A stretch of DNA of 64,000 nucleotides from Ricinus communis (GCF_019578655.1 NC_063260.1:16618001-16682000); one strand, 5' to 3'. Counted from the first letter of the stretch, positions 24,371-36,864 are shown. Notes: generated by a model not told the origin, from the letters alone. Made by a program: numbers and translations.

Positions 24371-24596
24371 AACAACGTAGTCCGCGGGGCGGCCGCTAAA
24401 AAAAATTTGAGCAAAAATTAAAATAATTAAATCTAAAAATTTTCATTATTGATTATAATAAAATTATTTTAAAATTAAAATACCCTATTTAAAAATTAAA
24501 TATGTATCCATCTCCTCTACATAGATAATCATATCATTGATTTAGTACTTTATTTTAAATTTTCTTCTAAAATTTGTATTTATTTTTTTAGGACTT
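24371..24596 (+). other. AT-rich internal sequence of the Athila-like element
   Basis: Non-coding. It ends with GACTT, the duplicated target of the solo LTR that follows. Confidence 0.6.
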
Positions 24597-27500
24597 TGTA
24601 ACACCCGAAATTTTTTATATATTTAATAATGAGTTTTTATTTAAGTTAATTTTAGCTTTATTATTATTGGGTTTAATTTGAAATGATTTAATGAAAAATT
24701 TAATATTAATCAAATAAATGAGTTATTTTCTATACCCAATTAGTTTGAAATTTTAAGAAATTATTCAAGTAAATTATTTGAGAAATGATTATATTTTGGT
24801 TATTCAAAATTTTCCCAAATGCATATTTATATAAGTAAAATTATATATTAGAAAATTATGGTAGAATTGTAAAGGATGTTTATAAAAGAATTTTGGGAAA
24901 ATTGGTATTATAATTGATTAGTAGTATTAAATTTTAAGTTGGAAATTGATTATTTAATTTAATTGTGTGTAGGATTTAATTGGAAATTTATTTTGGAATA
25001 AGGATTGAAAGTATAATGTTATTTTTATGGGGTTTTAATGGAAATTTGTGAGTTTGGTATTTTCGTAAATAAATATGCTACGGGGGTATTTTTGTAATTG
25101 TGTATTTTCGGTGAATTCTAATTTGGCCCAAATTAAATGGTTAGGGGCTTAATTGAAAGGCTAAAAAGAAGTTTGGGGGTTAAATTGGAATTTTGATGGA
25201 TGGAATTGTAAGTAATTAAGGAAGTTGAGGGACCAAATTGTAATAAGGAAAAGTTCAGGGGTCAAATGTCGATATTGAAAGGAATGGAAATCGGGAAAGA
25301 AGAGAGGAGGAGAGAGAAAAAGCGGGCGAGAAGAAGGAGGAGCCGGGTCGGCGTGGCCGATCGCGGCATGGTGGCGGCCGTGCGGCGGAATCGCGCGACG
25401 TGTGGGCGGCTCGGAGGCCGTTCCGGCCGTTCCCGTTCCGGCGGTGTTGGCGGCCGAGTCGAGTGGCGATCGGCTCCTCTCGGCGAGGGCTCTCTTCTGG
25501 CAGCAGTGGCGACGCCTGTGGTGGCCGGAGACGGAAGATCCGGTGGAGAGAGAAAGTAGGGGGAAGCCACGTTTTTGGGTTTTTCCGGCGAGCTCCGGCG
25601 AGCTATGGAAGATCGGAGGATGTATCCCGACTCTCCTCTGCACAAGCTTCGCGATGGCACCGGTTTCGTGGCGATCGGGCTTCGTTTGCGAATCAATGAT
25701 CGAGATCGTTCGCAAATCTCTCCGGACGATCGGGTGTCAGATCGAAAAATCAAAAGCGGGGATCGTCATCAGCGCGTCGTTGTGAGTCCGATGGTGTGTT
25801 CGGATCGTCGATCGGACTCCGGCGGCCGGAGGCGAGTCGACCGAGCGATCGAGCGTCTCGGTAATTATCTTTGGCCCGTTATTTTTAGAAATTCTTGGTT
25901 TAATTGTGTCTATTGGATTATATTGTGTATTTGATGATTTTTGTGAGTTAAAAATAATTGTCTGTCAGTTTGCCTGCCTTGTGTTTTGTGCTGTGTGGCG
26001 GAGTCGGGAAATAGTGAAGTTTGGGGACCCGACTCCCGTTGTTTATATTGTTGGATATTTGGAGTGTTTTTCTGGCAAGTCCTGGACCCGTTTTTACGGG
26101 GGGTAATGTTCGTGTTGTAGGGAGGTTCTCACTGAATTTTCGGTAGTTCCCAGTCGAGATTCTTAGGCAGTCCTAGGAGTCTAGACCTATGATTAATGAT
26201 CGATTGTCTCGGTATTGATAAATTATTTTCCGTGATTAGATGATCATGCATTGGCTCGCTCCAACCGAGGCACCGGAGCGAGCTAGGAGGTCGCCCAATC
26301 CCTGTGAGTTAAAGTCATTTAATCTTTCGCGCTATTGCTAGTCCGATTTTAATATGCTATTTAGAATTTGTGCTTAATATGATTATTAGTATCGCAAAAT
26401 AAATGATTTCACTTGATTATTAATATTTGAAATAATATAAATATTATTATTAGTATGTTATAATAAGATAAACGTTATTATTTTTCCCCTCACAAATTGC
26501 ACGTTGTTTTACATTAAATCTTTAATCTTTATTTCGATATGTGTTGGTTGAGTTCATCAGATAATGATATTTATTATATGTGATGATTGCGAATTGAGAA
26601 ATGTGGCTTGTAGAACATGCCGCCTGATGGGTTACGTCAGGACCGCGTGCGCACCGGTAATGATTATGGACATAAGGTTATTATGGATTTGTTTGCCCTG
26701 ATCGAGCATTGCTCTGGTCGAGTTCGATTGATTAGGAGTTAAGGTCCCTGATCGAGCGATGCTCTCTGGGCGTCGGCTTATTTGGAATTCAAGTGTTCAG
26801 GCTGGAGGTAAGGTCCCTGGTCGAGCATTGCTCTCGGGGCGCCAGTCTTATTGGATTAAGAGAGCCAAATGGCTACTAGATTTCTTATTTGGATACTTAA
26901 GTGACGGTGGAGGTAAGGTCCCCGGTCGAGCATTGCTCTCGGGGGCGCCCGATCTTATTGGATTAAGAGAGCCGAATGGCTACTAGATTTCTTATTTGGA
27001 TACTTAAGTGACCGGTGGAGGTAAGGTCCCTGGTCGAGCATTGCTCTCGGGGCTCGATCTTATTGGATTAAGAGAGCCAAAATGGCTGTTAGAATTTGGG
27101 GTTAGGGTTCTACTGAGCCACTTGTCCCGTAAAAGTAAAAATATATTTTTATTTATTTATTTATTAATTTATTATGGTATTGATTATATTATGGATTGTA
27201 TTTACGTGCATGGTTGACATTTTGATTCGAATGATTAATATTTTATGTGAAGGAAATAGTAGGGTATGATTATAGTATGGTTTGATATATTGATTTGAAT
27301 AATCTATGTTTTCTGAGAAGAAGCAATAGTCTCTAGATTATTTGATTTTAACTCACTCTCGAGACTGACAGTCTCATTTTTACTGTTTTTCAGATTCGTG
27401 ACTGTTAGTTCTCTTGCGACTCTTATTCAGTAACCCGACTCCTTCATCATCGGGTGATGTATTTGATTTGGTATGTAAATTGGTAAATCTTAGATTCTCC

Positions 27501-27745
27501 GCAGTAGTAATTAGTAGATGTATCAGTTGTAAATTTTCCCGAGCTTGGGTCTCGCCCTAGTTTTTCCGGTAGACCGAAGTAATTTTGTAAAGTGTAACTA
27601 TTAAGATAAATTGTGGCTTTAATAATATTAATTTGAGATGAGATTTGTTTAAATTAGTGAGTGTCAGGCTTACTACGGGTTTCGGTGGCCTTAAGCCTAC
27701 CCATTCCCTAGTGCCGGTCACGAGCCCACGGGTGGGGTCGTGACA
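24597..27745 (+). mobile_element. Solo LTR, family C (Tekay-like, 3.1 kb)
   Basis: Starts TGTAACACCCG, ends GGTCGTGACA, and is flanked by the perfect duplication GACTT (24592-24596 and 27746-27750). It has no internal region, so it is a product of LTR-LTR recombination. It aligns along its length with 30555-33516, 42249-45296, 46788-49910 and the reverse of 41715-52326. It contains a GC-rich block (25.26-25.86 kb) open in several frames on both strands, a 9-base-stem inverted repeat at 26000-26036, and a palindrome array at 26.70-27.05 kb. The complete relative at 42249-49910 shows the family uses an initiator-Met primer site. Confidence 0.95.
26704..27046 (+). repeat. Tandem array of GAGCATTGCTC-centred units in the LTR
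   Basis: The odd palindrome GAGCATTGCTC (or GAGCGATGCTC) is at 26704-26714, 26754-26764, 26823-26833, 26928-26938 and 27036-27046. The last units are about 105-108 bases long and share GGAGGTAAGGTCCC before and a TCTTATTGGATTAAGAGAGCC block after the palindrome. Other family-C copies hold different numbers of units. Confidence 0.85.
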
Positions 27746-27750
27746 GACTT

Positions 27751-29010
27751 AACTTTTAATTATCTTAGGATTTAATCTTTCTAGTATATTTAGGATACTT
27801 TATTATATTTAATTCTTTAATTCTTTATTTCTTTTATAATTATCAATGATGTATGTTTAAGTGTGGTTCTAAGATTTGGATGGTGGAGATTGGAATTCAA
27901 GTTCATGGCTTACTATGCATTGCAAAATTCCAGAGGAGTATTCTATCTTTTTCCTCTCTTCTTGTTCTTTATTTTTATATATACAATGACATTGAGGACA
28001 ATGTCAAAATTAAGTGTGGAAGAGAGAAATATAATATTTCTTGGATTAAACTTTACATACCATGACATGAGAATAAGCAATTTTGGTTAATCTTTTACAA
28101 AATTTTAAATTCAACTTTTTCTTATTATTCTATATAAGAGTCGATGAAAGAATGCTATTATGTTAAGATTCTTAAATTCTTGAGTTAGTTTTAACATGTA
28201 TTATGTGAACTCATGAGTTATTTGCACTTAAATGATCAAGTGTTCATCTTTTGCATATGGACACAATGAGTAGTTTAGCAACATTCGACATGGGTATTGA
28301 TTAGAAGTGTATGATTTAGGTTATTATTTCCTTGTTATTTAATTGGCTTGCCTAATTTTATGAGATATGATATGGGCAAGTTTAAAGCTCTAAGTTTAAT
28401 AACTCTACTCCGCTAATTTTAGTTGCTTAGTAACCGAAGATCTTCACGACCAATGTTGATTTTCATGCAAAAAGGCAATTGAGATTATGAGTATGCAAAG
28501 TATCTTGAAGTATGTTTTGTTGAGTAACCAGGTGCATTCATTACCCATATTTGTATTTGCATAAAAAGGCATAACATCTCAAGAAAGAAATAAATACCCC
28601 AAGTATCAAAAATTAAAATCCAAGGGTGTAAAGAAAAGACAAAAAGTATAAGAGCTTCAAAAGCAAGTAATAAATGTCTATTGATCTCTTATTTTTGAAT
28701 GAAGGTTTTGCCTTTTTGAATAGGGTTATGATAATTTGGATTATGCGTCATAGTTATATCATTTGAAGATGAGTTAGACTATTTGTTGTGAAATAGGTGT
28801 GAAGGATTGGATGCTTGAGTCTTTTTATTAACAAAGATTGAGTTTATATTTTTAAAGAAAATAATTATGATTCAAGTGTTCTTGGGTTGATATGATCTTT
28901 GCATTAGTGAGATTCTTTTGAATAATATCTTTAAGCCGAGTATGGATGTTCTTCATGATTTTTGCAAAAGTTAATTCTCAGTTGCTATTTACTTGAGGAC
29001 AAGTAAAGAT
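27751..29010 (+). other. 3' internal, non-coding part of the Athila-like element
   Basis: Continues the element after the solo LTR. It contains ATTGAGGACAATGTC near 27991-28005 and again TTGAGGACAAG near 28993, phrases common before the purine tract in Athila elements. No envelope-like or other long open frame is seen; the short open stretches at 27853-28090 are AT-rich and featureless. Confidence 0.65.
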
Positions 29011-29027
29011 TTAAGTGTGGGGGTATT
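29011..29027 (+). other. Polypurine tract of the Athila-like element
   Basis: TTAAGTGTGGGGGTATT directly precedes the 3' LTR start TGATC at 29028, the usual position of the plus-strand primer; the AAGTGTGGGGG form is common in Athila elements. Confidence 0.75.
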
Positions 29028-30304
29028 TGATCGGTTCAAATTATGCATAGATAATTAAGGGTATTTTAGAACTTTAATGATAAATTTATATATATAAAAT
29101 AGTGAAAATATGTGCTTTTACCTCACTTAAGCTTAATTGTCTATTTTCAGGAATATTAGCAAAAAGAGGAAAATATGGAGCTAAAAGAAGCTTAATGGGA
29201 CATGTTCGTATCAAGGCCTAAGATTAAGACGCATGGACTGCTAATTACAAAGTTCAAGGGATATTTTAGTTATTTGTATAATTATTAGAATTTATATTAA
29301 GAGTTATTTATGGAATGGTATTTGTTGGAGATAAAAATACTTAAAGTCTTATCTATTAGATAGACTTATACTAGTATACTTATCTTTAAAGAGATTTATT
29401 TAGAGGAGGACTCTTCTCTATATAAATCTCTATAAAACCTAATTCTAAAAGGAGGGGAGTTTTCTCCTACCAGCTCTCTACATCTGCCCACCATTATTCT
29501 CTCCATAATTCTCTACAATTCTTCATAAACATTTAGTTTTAATTTTCATGATTCTTTTAAGATCTAAAGAGCTTTTCAAGAAGTGGAGAGTGAGGACCAA
29601 TCTTCTTCCTACTTGAAGAAATCCTTGATCTAGAGGGAGTTTTTACTTTATTATTTTTTGTCGTTCTATTTAATACCATGATCATTGGGTTGAATATGTT
29701 AGGCTAGTTTTCATAAGTGTTTAATTTAGTCTTTTTACTTTTGTATGAACCTTGATATTTATTTATTTAACGAATGATTTCTTTACCTTCATATAATTAT
29801 TAGTTTCATCTATTATTATTAGTTGACCACCAAATCAATTTAGTAGTAATATTTTTTATGAAAATCTTTAGGTTAAAAGTATTAGAAACATCATCTTTAC
29901 TTTAATCTATGTTGGTATAAGAAACCTTGGTTACATCATTAACTTGAGTAACTTAGGGAAAAAGGCACATCACCATCTCATTCATTAGATCTAGGCTTAA
30001 AGAAAAACAAGGAGATTACTAAGTAAATTGCTAGACTAAATACTATCTTTAGCATATAGTTTTAGATCATAAGTATTTGCATTTGCATTGCAAATTTGTT
30101 CATTGTTTAGTTACTTTACTTTATGAATATTACCCTCTCAAAATACTGATTTAGAGTGTTCCGATTTACTTTTATTAGTTTGTGTTCATAATTACTCTTT
30201 ATAATAAGTGGCCTCATAGTTTTTTGAAAGATAGACCTTGCGGTGAACTTACCCTTATTATAGGAACGGTTCGTGCACTTGCAAGTACTAAAAAAGACAC
30301 ATCA
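29028..30304 (+). repeat. 3' LTR of the Athila-like element
   Basis: Begins TGATCGGTTC and ends GACACATCA, followed by the duplicated target ATTTA. Partner of 20007-21287. Confidence 0.92.
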
Positions 30305-30448
30305 ATTTAACAATTAGATTTAAGTATATTAAGTTAAATCACCTTTAAAATATTGTTAATTTTTTAAATACTGGCAACATTAAATTAGGATAAATACCTT
30401 ATATTATAATGATAATCAATTTCAGGTTCATCAATTCATTTAATTATA

Positions 30449-33400
30449 ATGAAGAATAAAACCATTGATTTCTTTTTTAAGAAAAGAAACTATGAAGCTA
30501 GTACTTCCACTCCAAATTCAATCAAAATTCTTAATGACAAACCTTGAGACTTGATGTAACACCCGAAATTTTTTTTTATATATTTAATAAATGAGTTATT
30601 TTCTATACGCAATTAGTTTGAAATTTTAAGAAATTATTCAAGTAAATTATTTGAGAAATGATTATATTTTGGTTATTCAAAATTTTCCCAAATGCATATT
30701 TATATAAGTAAAATTATATATTGGAAAATTATGGTAGAATTGTAAAGGATGTTTATAAAAGAATTTTGGAAAAATTGGTATTATAATTGATTAGTAGTAT
30801 TAAATTTTAAGTTGGAAATTGATTATTTAATTTAATTGTGTGTAGGATTTAATTGGAAATTTATTTTGGAATAAGGATTGAAAGTATAATGTTATTTTTA
30901 TGGGGTTTTAATGGAAATTTGTGAGTTTGGTATTTTCGTAAATAAATATGTCGGTCAGGGGTATTTTTGTAATTGTGTATTTTCAATAATTCTAATTTGG
31001 CCCAAATTAAATGGTTAGGGGCTTAATTGAAAGGCTAAAAAGAAGTTTGGGGGTCAAATTGGAATTCTGCGGGATGAAATTGTAAGTAATTAAGGAAGTT
31101 GAGGGACCAAATTGTAATAAGGAAAAGTTCAGGGGTCAAATGTCGATATTGAAAGGAATGGAAATCGGGGAAGAAGAGAGGAGGAGAGAGAAAAAGCGGG
31201 CGCCGCGCGAGAAGAAGGAGGAGCCGGGTGCTGCGTCGTCAGGCGTGCGATCTTGGCCGGCAATGATAAGCGGCAGGAGGCGGAATCGCGGACGTGTGGC
31301 AGCCGGCTCGTTCGGCCGTTCGGTGGCCTTCCGGCCGATCTCGGTGGCGATCAACTCCCTTGGAGAGCTTCCTTTTGGCGGCAGCGGCGTCGGTTTTGGT
31401 GGCCGGAGGAGAGAGTTCCGGCGAAGTGGAGGCAGCCGCATTTTTGGGCTTTTTCGGCGAGCTCCGGCGGAGGATGGATGATCGGAGGATGTATCCCGAC
31501 TCTCCTCTGCTCAAGCTTCGCGATGGCACTGGTTTCGTGGCGATCGGGCTTCGTTTGCAAATCAACAGTCGTGATCGTCCGCAAATCTCTCCGGATCGGG
31601 TGTCAGATCGGAAAATCGAAAGCGGGGATCGTCATCAGCGCGTCGTTGTGAGTCCGATGGTGTGTTCGGATCGTCGATCGGACTCCAGCGGCTGGAGGCG
31701 AGTCGACCGAGTGATCGAGCGTCTCGGTAATTTTCTTTGGCCTGTTAATTTTAGAAATTCTTGGTTTAATTGTGTCTATTGGATTATATTGTGTATTTGA
31801 TGATTTTTGTGAGTCAAAAATAATTGTCTGTCAGTTTGCCTGCCTTGTGTTTTGTGATGTGTGGCGGAGTCGGGAAATAGTGAAGTTTGGGGACCCGACT
31901 CCCGTTGTTTATATTGTTGGATATTTGGAGTGTTTTTCTGGCAGGTCCTGGACCCGTTTTTACGGGGGGTAATGTTCGTGTTGTAGGGGAGGTTCTGCCG
32001 AATTTTCGGTAGTTCCCGAGTCGAGATTCTTAGACAGTCAGTCCTAGGAGTCTAGACCTATGATTAATGATCGATTGTCTCAGCGTATTGATAAATTGTT
32101 TTCCGTGATTAGATGATCTGTCTGTTCGGCTCGCTCCAACCGAGGCACCGGAGCAGAGCTAGGAGGTCGCCCAATCCTGTGAGTTAAAGTCATTTAATCT
32201 TTGCGCTATTGCTAGTCTGATTTTAATATGCTATTTAGAATTTGTGCTTAATATGATTATTAGTATCGCAAAATAAATGATTTCACTTGATTATTAATAA
32301 TTAAAATAATATAAATATTATTATTAGTATGTTATAATAAGATAAACGTTATTATTTTTCCCTCACAAATTGCACGTTGTTTTACCTTAAATCTTTAATC
32401 TTTATTTCCGATATGTGTTGGTTGAGTTCATCGGATAATGATATTTATTATATGTGATGATTGCGAATTGGGAAATGTGGCTTGTAGAACATGCCACTTT
32501 GATGGGTTACATCGGGACGCGTCTTGTAGGTAATGATCATGGATATAAGGTTATTATGGATTTGTTTGCCCGATCGAGCATTGCTCTGCGGGGCTGAGTT
32601 CGATTGATTAGGAGTTTAGGTCCCCGATCGAGCGATGCTCTCTGGTATGGCTTATTTAGAATTTAAGTGACCGGTGGAGGTAAGGTCCCCGGTCGAGCAT
32701 TGCTCTCGGGGCGCCCGATCTTATTGGATTAAGAGAGCCGAATGGCTACTAGATTTCTTATTTGGATACTTAAGTGACCGGTGGAGGTAAGGTCCCTGGT
32801 CGAGCATTGCTCTCGGGGGCGCCCGATCTTATTGGATTAAGAGAGCCAAAATGGGCTGTTAGAATTTAGGGTTAGGGTTCTCTTGAGCCACTCGTCCCGT
32901 AAAAGTAAAAATATATTTTTATTTATTTATTTATTAATTTATTATGGTATTGATTATAATATGGATTGTATTTACGTGCATGGTTGACATTTTGATTCGA
33001 ATGATTAATATTTTATATGAAGGAAATAGTAGGGTATGATTATAGTATGGTTTGATATACTGATTTGAATAATCTATGTTTTCTGAGAAGAAGCAATAGT
33101 CTCTAGATTATTTGATTTTTACTCACTCTCGAGACTGACAGTCTCCATTTTTTTTTTTTTTTCAGATTCGTGACTGTTAGTCCTCTCGCGACTCTTATTC
33201 AGTAACCCGACTCCTTCATCATTGGGTGAAGTATTTGATTTGGTATGTAAAATGGTAAATCTTAGATTCTCCGCAGTAGTAATTAGTAGATGTATCAGTT
33301 GTAAATTTTCATAGCTTCGGGTCTCGCCTAGTTTTTCTGGTAGACCGAAGTAATTTTGTAAAGTGTAACTATTAAGATAATTTGTGGTTTTAATAATATT

Positions 33401-35340
33401 AATTTGAGTTGAGATTTGTTTAAATTAGTGAGTGTCAGGCTTACTACGGGTTTCGGTGGCCTTAAGCCTACCCATTCCCTAGTGCCGGTCACGGGCCCAC
33501 GGCTGGGGTCGTGACACTTGAACTCATGAAGAAGAGCATCCATCAAAAGCTTCTAAAATGGTTGTTCAAGAAGAAGAAATTGATATTATATCTTTAGAGC
33601 ATTGATCCTGGAAAACATCCATAAATTTAGAGTTATCCTATAAAGCAACAAAATGAAATTCGAAGAGCAGATATTATGTCTAGACTATATCAATATGTGA
33701 TGTCAAAATATCATTTTGATGATAAAACTCATTGTGGTTTTCATGTTTCTTGGTTTAAATTATTTCTTGAGTGTTTGGAATACTCTCCGAGTAAAGATGC
33801 TGCCTTTTGTCTTCCTTGTTACTTATTTACTAAACCAAGTGGACGACTCGGTTTAGGTGCATTTATAATCGATAGATTTCGATCATGGAAAAAAAGTAAT
33901 GATGGAAAAATTTATGCTTTCTATCTCACGTTGGAATTAATTCGCCACATAAGAAAGCTATCATGCACTGTCATGATCTAATGAATCAAGTCAACACATT
34001 TAGAATGTTATTGAGAGACATAATTCTCAACAAGTTGCCAACAATCAATTGATGTTAAAGAAATGCTGCCAGTTGGCTAACATTCCAAGAATGTGCTCTT
34101 AAATGTCATTATGAACGTCCTATTTCCAAAAAATCTAAGAAACTTTATTCAATTGATAAAGTTATTAGCATTTTATAATAAGCACGTGTCTTCAGTTGTA
34201 TTGGATAATGCTTCTTAAAATGGATCATATCATCACCTCATGAAATATTGTAAGTTTTTGCGAAAAAGATTATAGATGCTATTTGTGAGGAAATTGGCAA
34301 TGCTAAATTTTGCATTATTATTAATGATGCAAAAGATGAATTTAAAAAGGAACAAATGGCAATTGTCTTGAGATATGTTAACAAAACTGGTATTGCAAAG
34401 GAACAATTTTATTTGACCTAGTTCATGTTTCTGATACCACCTCATTAACTTTGAAAAAACAAATATTCCATGTTTTATCTTAACATAATTTCAATGTGTA
34501 AGATATTCATGGTCAAGGATGTGATGGGGCTAGAAATACGTGCGGGGAATAGTCTAGGTCCTAAGCTCTTATATCTAAGGAGTGTTCATATGCTTACCAT
34601 ATACATTATTTTACTCATCAACTTCAGTTGGCTTGAGTAACAACATCAAGAGAGGCCATTAGCATCCATCAACTTTTCTAAATTAACTGTAATTATCAAT
34701 ATTATTAGTTCTTCTTGCAAGCGACATGATCAATTGCAAGCTGCACAAGCTGTTGAAATTAAAAGATTGATTTCTATTAAAGAGTTGAAAACAGGTAAAG
34801 GATTAAATCAAATAAGAACCCTAAAGTGAGCATGTGATACTAGATGAAGTTCTCATTTAAGCTTTCTTCTAAGCTTGAAATAATGTTTCAAACTATATGT
34901 TCAATTTTGAAGAATATAATTTTTGATGGAGCAACCTATGCACAACGAGGAGATGAAAATGCAAGTTATGATGGAATTATATTATTTAAATTTGTATTAT
35001 TTGTACCTTATGATTGATATCATGGAAATCACATATGATCTTTGTCATGCTTTACAATGAAAGTCTTAAGATATTATAAATGCAGTGCATCTTGTCTCCA
35101 TAATAAAGACATTGATCCAAAGATTAAAAGAAGATGGATGCGATCTTTTTGTTTGAGAAAGTGAAGTCATTTTATGATGTGGAGTAAATATTTCTGATAT
35201 GAGTGCTTCTTATGCTACAAGTAAAAGTCGATCTTGTAGCCAAAAGGATCCAATTACAATGGAGCATCACCTTTGAGTTGAAATTTCTTTTTGCTACAAT
35301 TGATTCTTAGTTGCAATAATTGAATGAAAGATTTAGATAA
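30449..35340 (+). pseudogene. hAT-superfamily transposase (TTF-type zinc finger / DUF4371), split by a solo LTR
   Basis: The start MKNKTIDFFFKKRNYE at 30449 matches the usual MK-x-KTIDSFFKR opening of plant zinc-finger hAT-like proteins. After the solo LTR (30555-33516) coding resumes with HEEEHPSKASK, then an open piece at 33676-33981 with WLKLF-like text, LEYSPSKDAAFCLPCYLFTK (the TTF zinc finger) and GRLGLGAFI. Further on are TSREAISIHQLF near 34650, IIFDGATYAQRGDENASYDG near 34915-34975 and DIDPKIKRR near 35108. Stops and frame changes are frequent. The C-terminal hAT dimerisation domain is missing; similarity ends near 35340 where gag sequence begins. Family members are DNA transposases or domesticated relatives; this one is dead. 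Confidence 0.8.
30555..33516 (+). mobile_element. Solo LTR, family C, second copy
   Basis: TGTAACACCCG at the start and GGTCGTGACA at the end, flanked by the perfect duplication CTTGA (30550-30554 and 33517-33521). Nearly the same subtype as 24597-27745, but lacking about 100 bases near its 5' end between short direct repeats (AATAAATGAG) and holding four GAGCATTGCTC-type sites (32576, 32630, 32695, 32802) rather than five. The inverted repeat GGAGTCGGG / CCCGACTCC is at 31866-31902. It interrupts the N-terminal part of the hAT pseudogene. Confidence 0.95.
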
Positions 35341-35343
35341 GAA

Positions 35344-35624
35344 ATGATGGAATTACTCGTCTTTCAAAATTAGTAGGGTCAGCAATGATGCCATAAGACT
35401 TAGAGTATTCCCTTTTACTCTCAAAAGGGCTGCTAAGTCTTGGTTAACTTCTAATGCAACAAATACATTCACCACATAAGGTGAGTTATTTCAAGCTTTT
35501 CTTACAAGATATTTTTCTCCTGATAAAACAGAAAAAATCAGATAGCAAATTGCTAGTTTCTACCAAAAGGATAATGAGTCATTTTATGAAGCTTGGGAAA
35601 GACTCAAGGAGTTGCAAAGGAGGT
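35344..35624 (+). pseudogene. Ty3/gypsy gag fragment
   Basis: Reads VSNDAIRLRVFPFTLKRAAK then SWLTSNATNTFTT, FLTRYFSPDKTEKIR, ASFYQKDNESFYEAWERLK and ends at the start of the next LTR. This is the capsid domain core, with TAA and TAG stops at positions where Gln is usual. It is fused on the left to the hAT remnant and cut on the right by a family-B LTR. Confidence 0.8.
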
Positions 35625-36864
35625 TGTGGGTGACGGTTCGGGCGCGCAGCCAAGTGTCTTTAGTGACTACGACATTGCAAGGCTTTTTAACCTAATTAGA
35701 AACATGCTAACCAGTTAGGATTAGCATGAAGAAAAGGAGTTGCCACCTGGGTAAATCCCCAAGATACTTTTACTTATTACGTGGCATAACTAGATTCCTT
35801 AAGCAAGCATAGCTACATCTAGATATGGATTCAGAAACCAACTTCCTGAATTATGTATTCCTACCTTTAATTTTATTACTCATCCATTCCTTATAAATGC
35901 GATGAAATATCTCTACACATAATCAATAGAACATGGCAAGGGTCTAGCCCAATTTTATTTAAGCTTGGCCCAACCCTTACCTATTATTTACTCTAATTAG
36001 CTACTCAATTACATGCATAAAGTCCACTTAGTCTAGCCCAATTATAAAGTCTAAGTTTACCAACCTTTAATCATAAATGAGCTACTTTTTACATACAAAG
36101 CTTGTTTTAATTTCCTAAGTTCAAATGAGTTAGGTTTTTTAAAATAGACATGACAAAGCGTTTCTAAGTCGAATTAGATTTTATGATTAGGCTTAATGTA
36201 CCATCTTTTGAACCTAATGGGCTATAGGTTACAAGCTAAAAGTCTAAATTTTAAGGCCTAAATCTATGTGAATTATTTTTAGTTAGCAATCAAGCAAATA
36301 TATATTTGTCCACTATTTTACAAATTATAGATATAAAAAACTAAGAAAAGCAAAAAAATAAAATAAAAAGATAACAAGACTACATCCCCAAAAGCAAAAA
36401 ATAATAATAATGAGAGAAATAGGGAAAAACTGGAAAAATCCAATCATCACGCAAGAATCCATCAGAACTGCTGAAATCGAGCAATTGAAGGATGAAAAAC
36501 GATCAGCTGTGGTGTAGAGCCGATAGTCTCTACGTACAACTAACCAACTATCCATAGAGCTAACCGGCTCTAGGGTGAATCCTAAGCTGATCCGAGCTTT
36601 ATGCAAACATTAACTTCAAAACTCCAACACAAACGATATGCATACACAAATAAGCACAAAAACAATTAATATGTGTAAAATAAAGCAAACTATAGAGATT
36701 AAACAACATTAGAGTGAAAATAATGGCAATAGGATTTAAACAAGTGGACAACAGACAATTAACATAAAAGGCAGATTTTAACAGATGGTCAAAAAAATAT
36801 GGCAACTTTGTCCAAAATATTAAAAGATCGACATTTAAAACCTAATCATATTGACTGTACAGGG
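35625..36864 (+). repeat. Family-B LTR, copy 1 (truncated)
   Basis: Begins TGTGGGTGACGGTTCGGGCG and shares the first part of the family-B sequence: GTGTCTTTAGTGACTACGAC, GTCGCCACCTGG and later GCCAACTTCCT landmarks. It contains TAGAGCCGATAG near 36515 and AGAGCTAACCGGCTCT near 36556, degenerate GAGCCGATCGGCTC palindromes. It stops at the start of the next copy at 36865. The open stretch on the minus strand here (36325-36805) has no recognisable protein. Confidence 0.7.

Larger units (their letters stand above)
20007..30304 (+). mobile_element. Athila-like Ty3/gypsy retrotransposon, non-autonomous, with nested solo LTR
   Basis: Two LTRs of 1281 and 1277 bases (20007-21287 and 29028-30304) both begin TGATC and end GACACATCA. 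The element is flanked by the perfect 5-base duplication ATTTA (20002-20006 and 30305-30309). An 18-base primer site for tRNA-Asp follows the 5' LTR and a purine tract precedes the 3' LTR. Inside are a gag remnant (21.54-22.5 kb) and a protease (23.1-23.7 kb) of Athila type. RT, RNase H and integrase are absent; a GC-rich repeat array (24.03-24.37 kb) and non-coding sequence take their place. A family-C solo LTR is inserted at 24597-27745. Without that insertion the element is about 7.1 kb. It would have needed enzymes from a relative to move. Confidence 0.92.

Noticed and set aside
25161..25934. Overlapping long open frames on both strands as genes
   Set aside because: They lie inside an LTR, recur at the same place in every family-C copy, overlap in many frames and have the Arg/Ser/Pro-rich composition of GC-rich DNA. 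Kept only as a low-key finding.
36325..36805. Hydrophobic minus-strand open frames as small membrane proteins
   Set aside because: AT-rich LTR sequence yields Phe/Leu/Ile-rich frames by composition; nothing matching is conserved in the sister LTRs.
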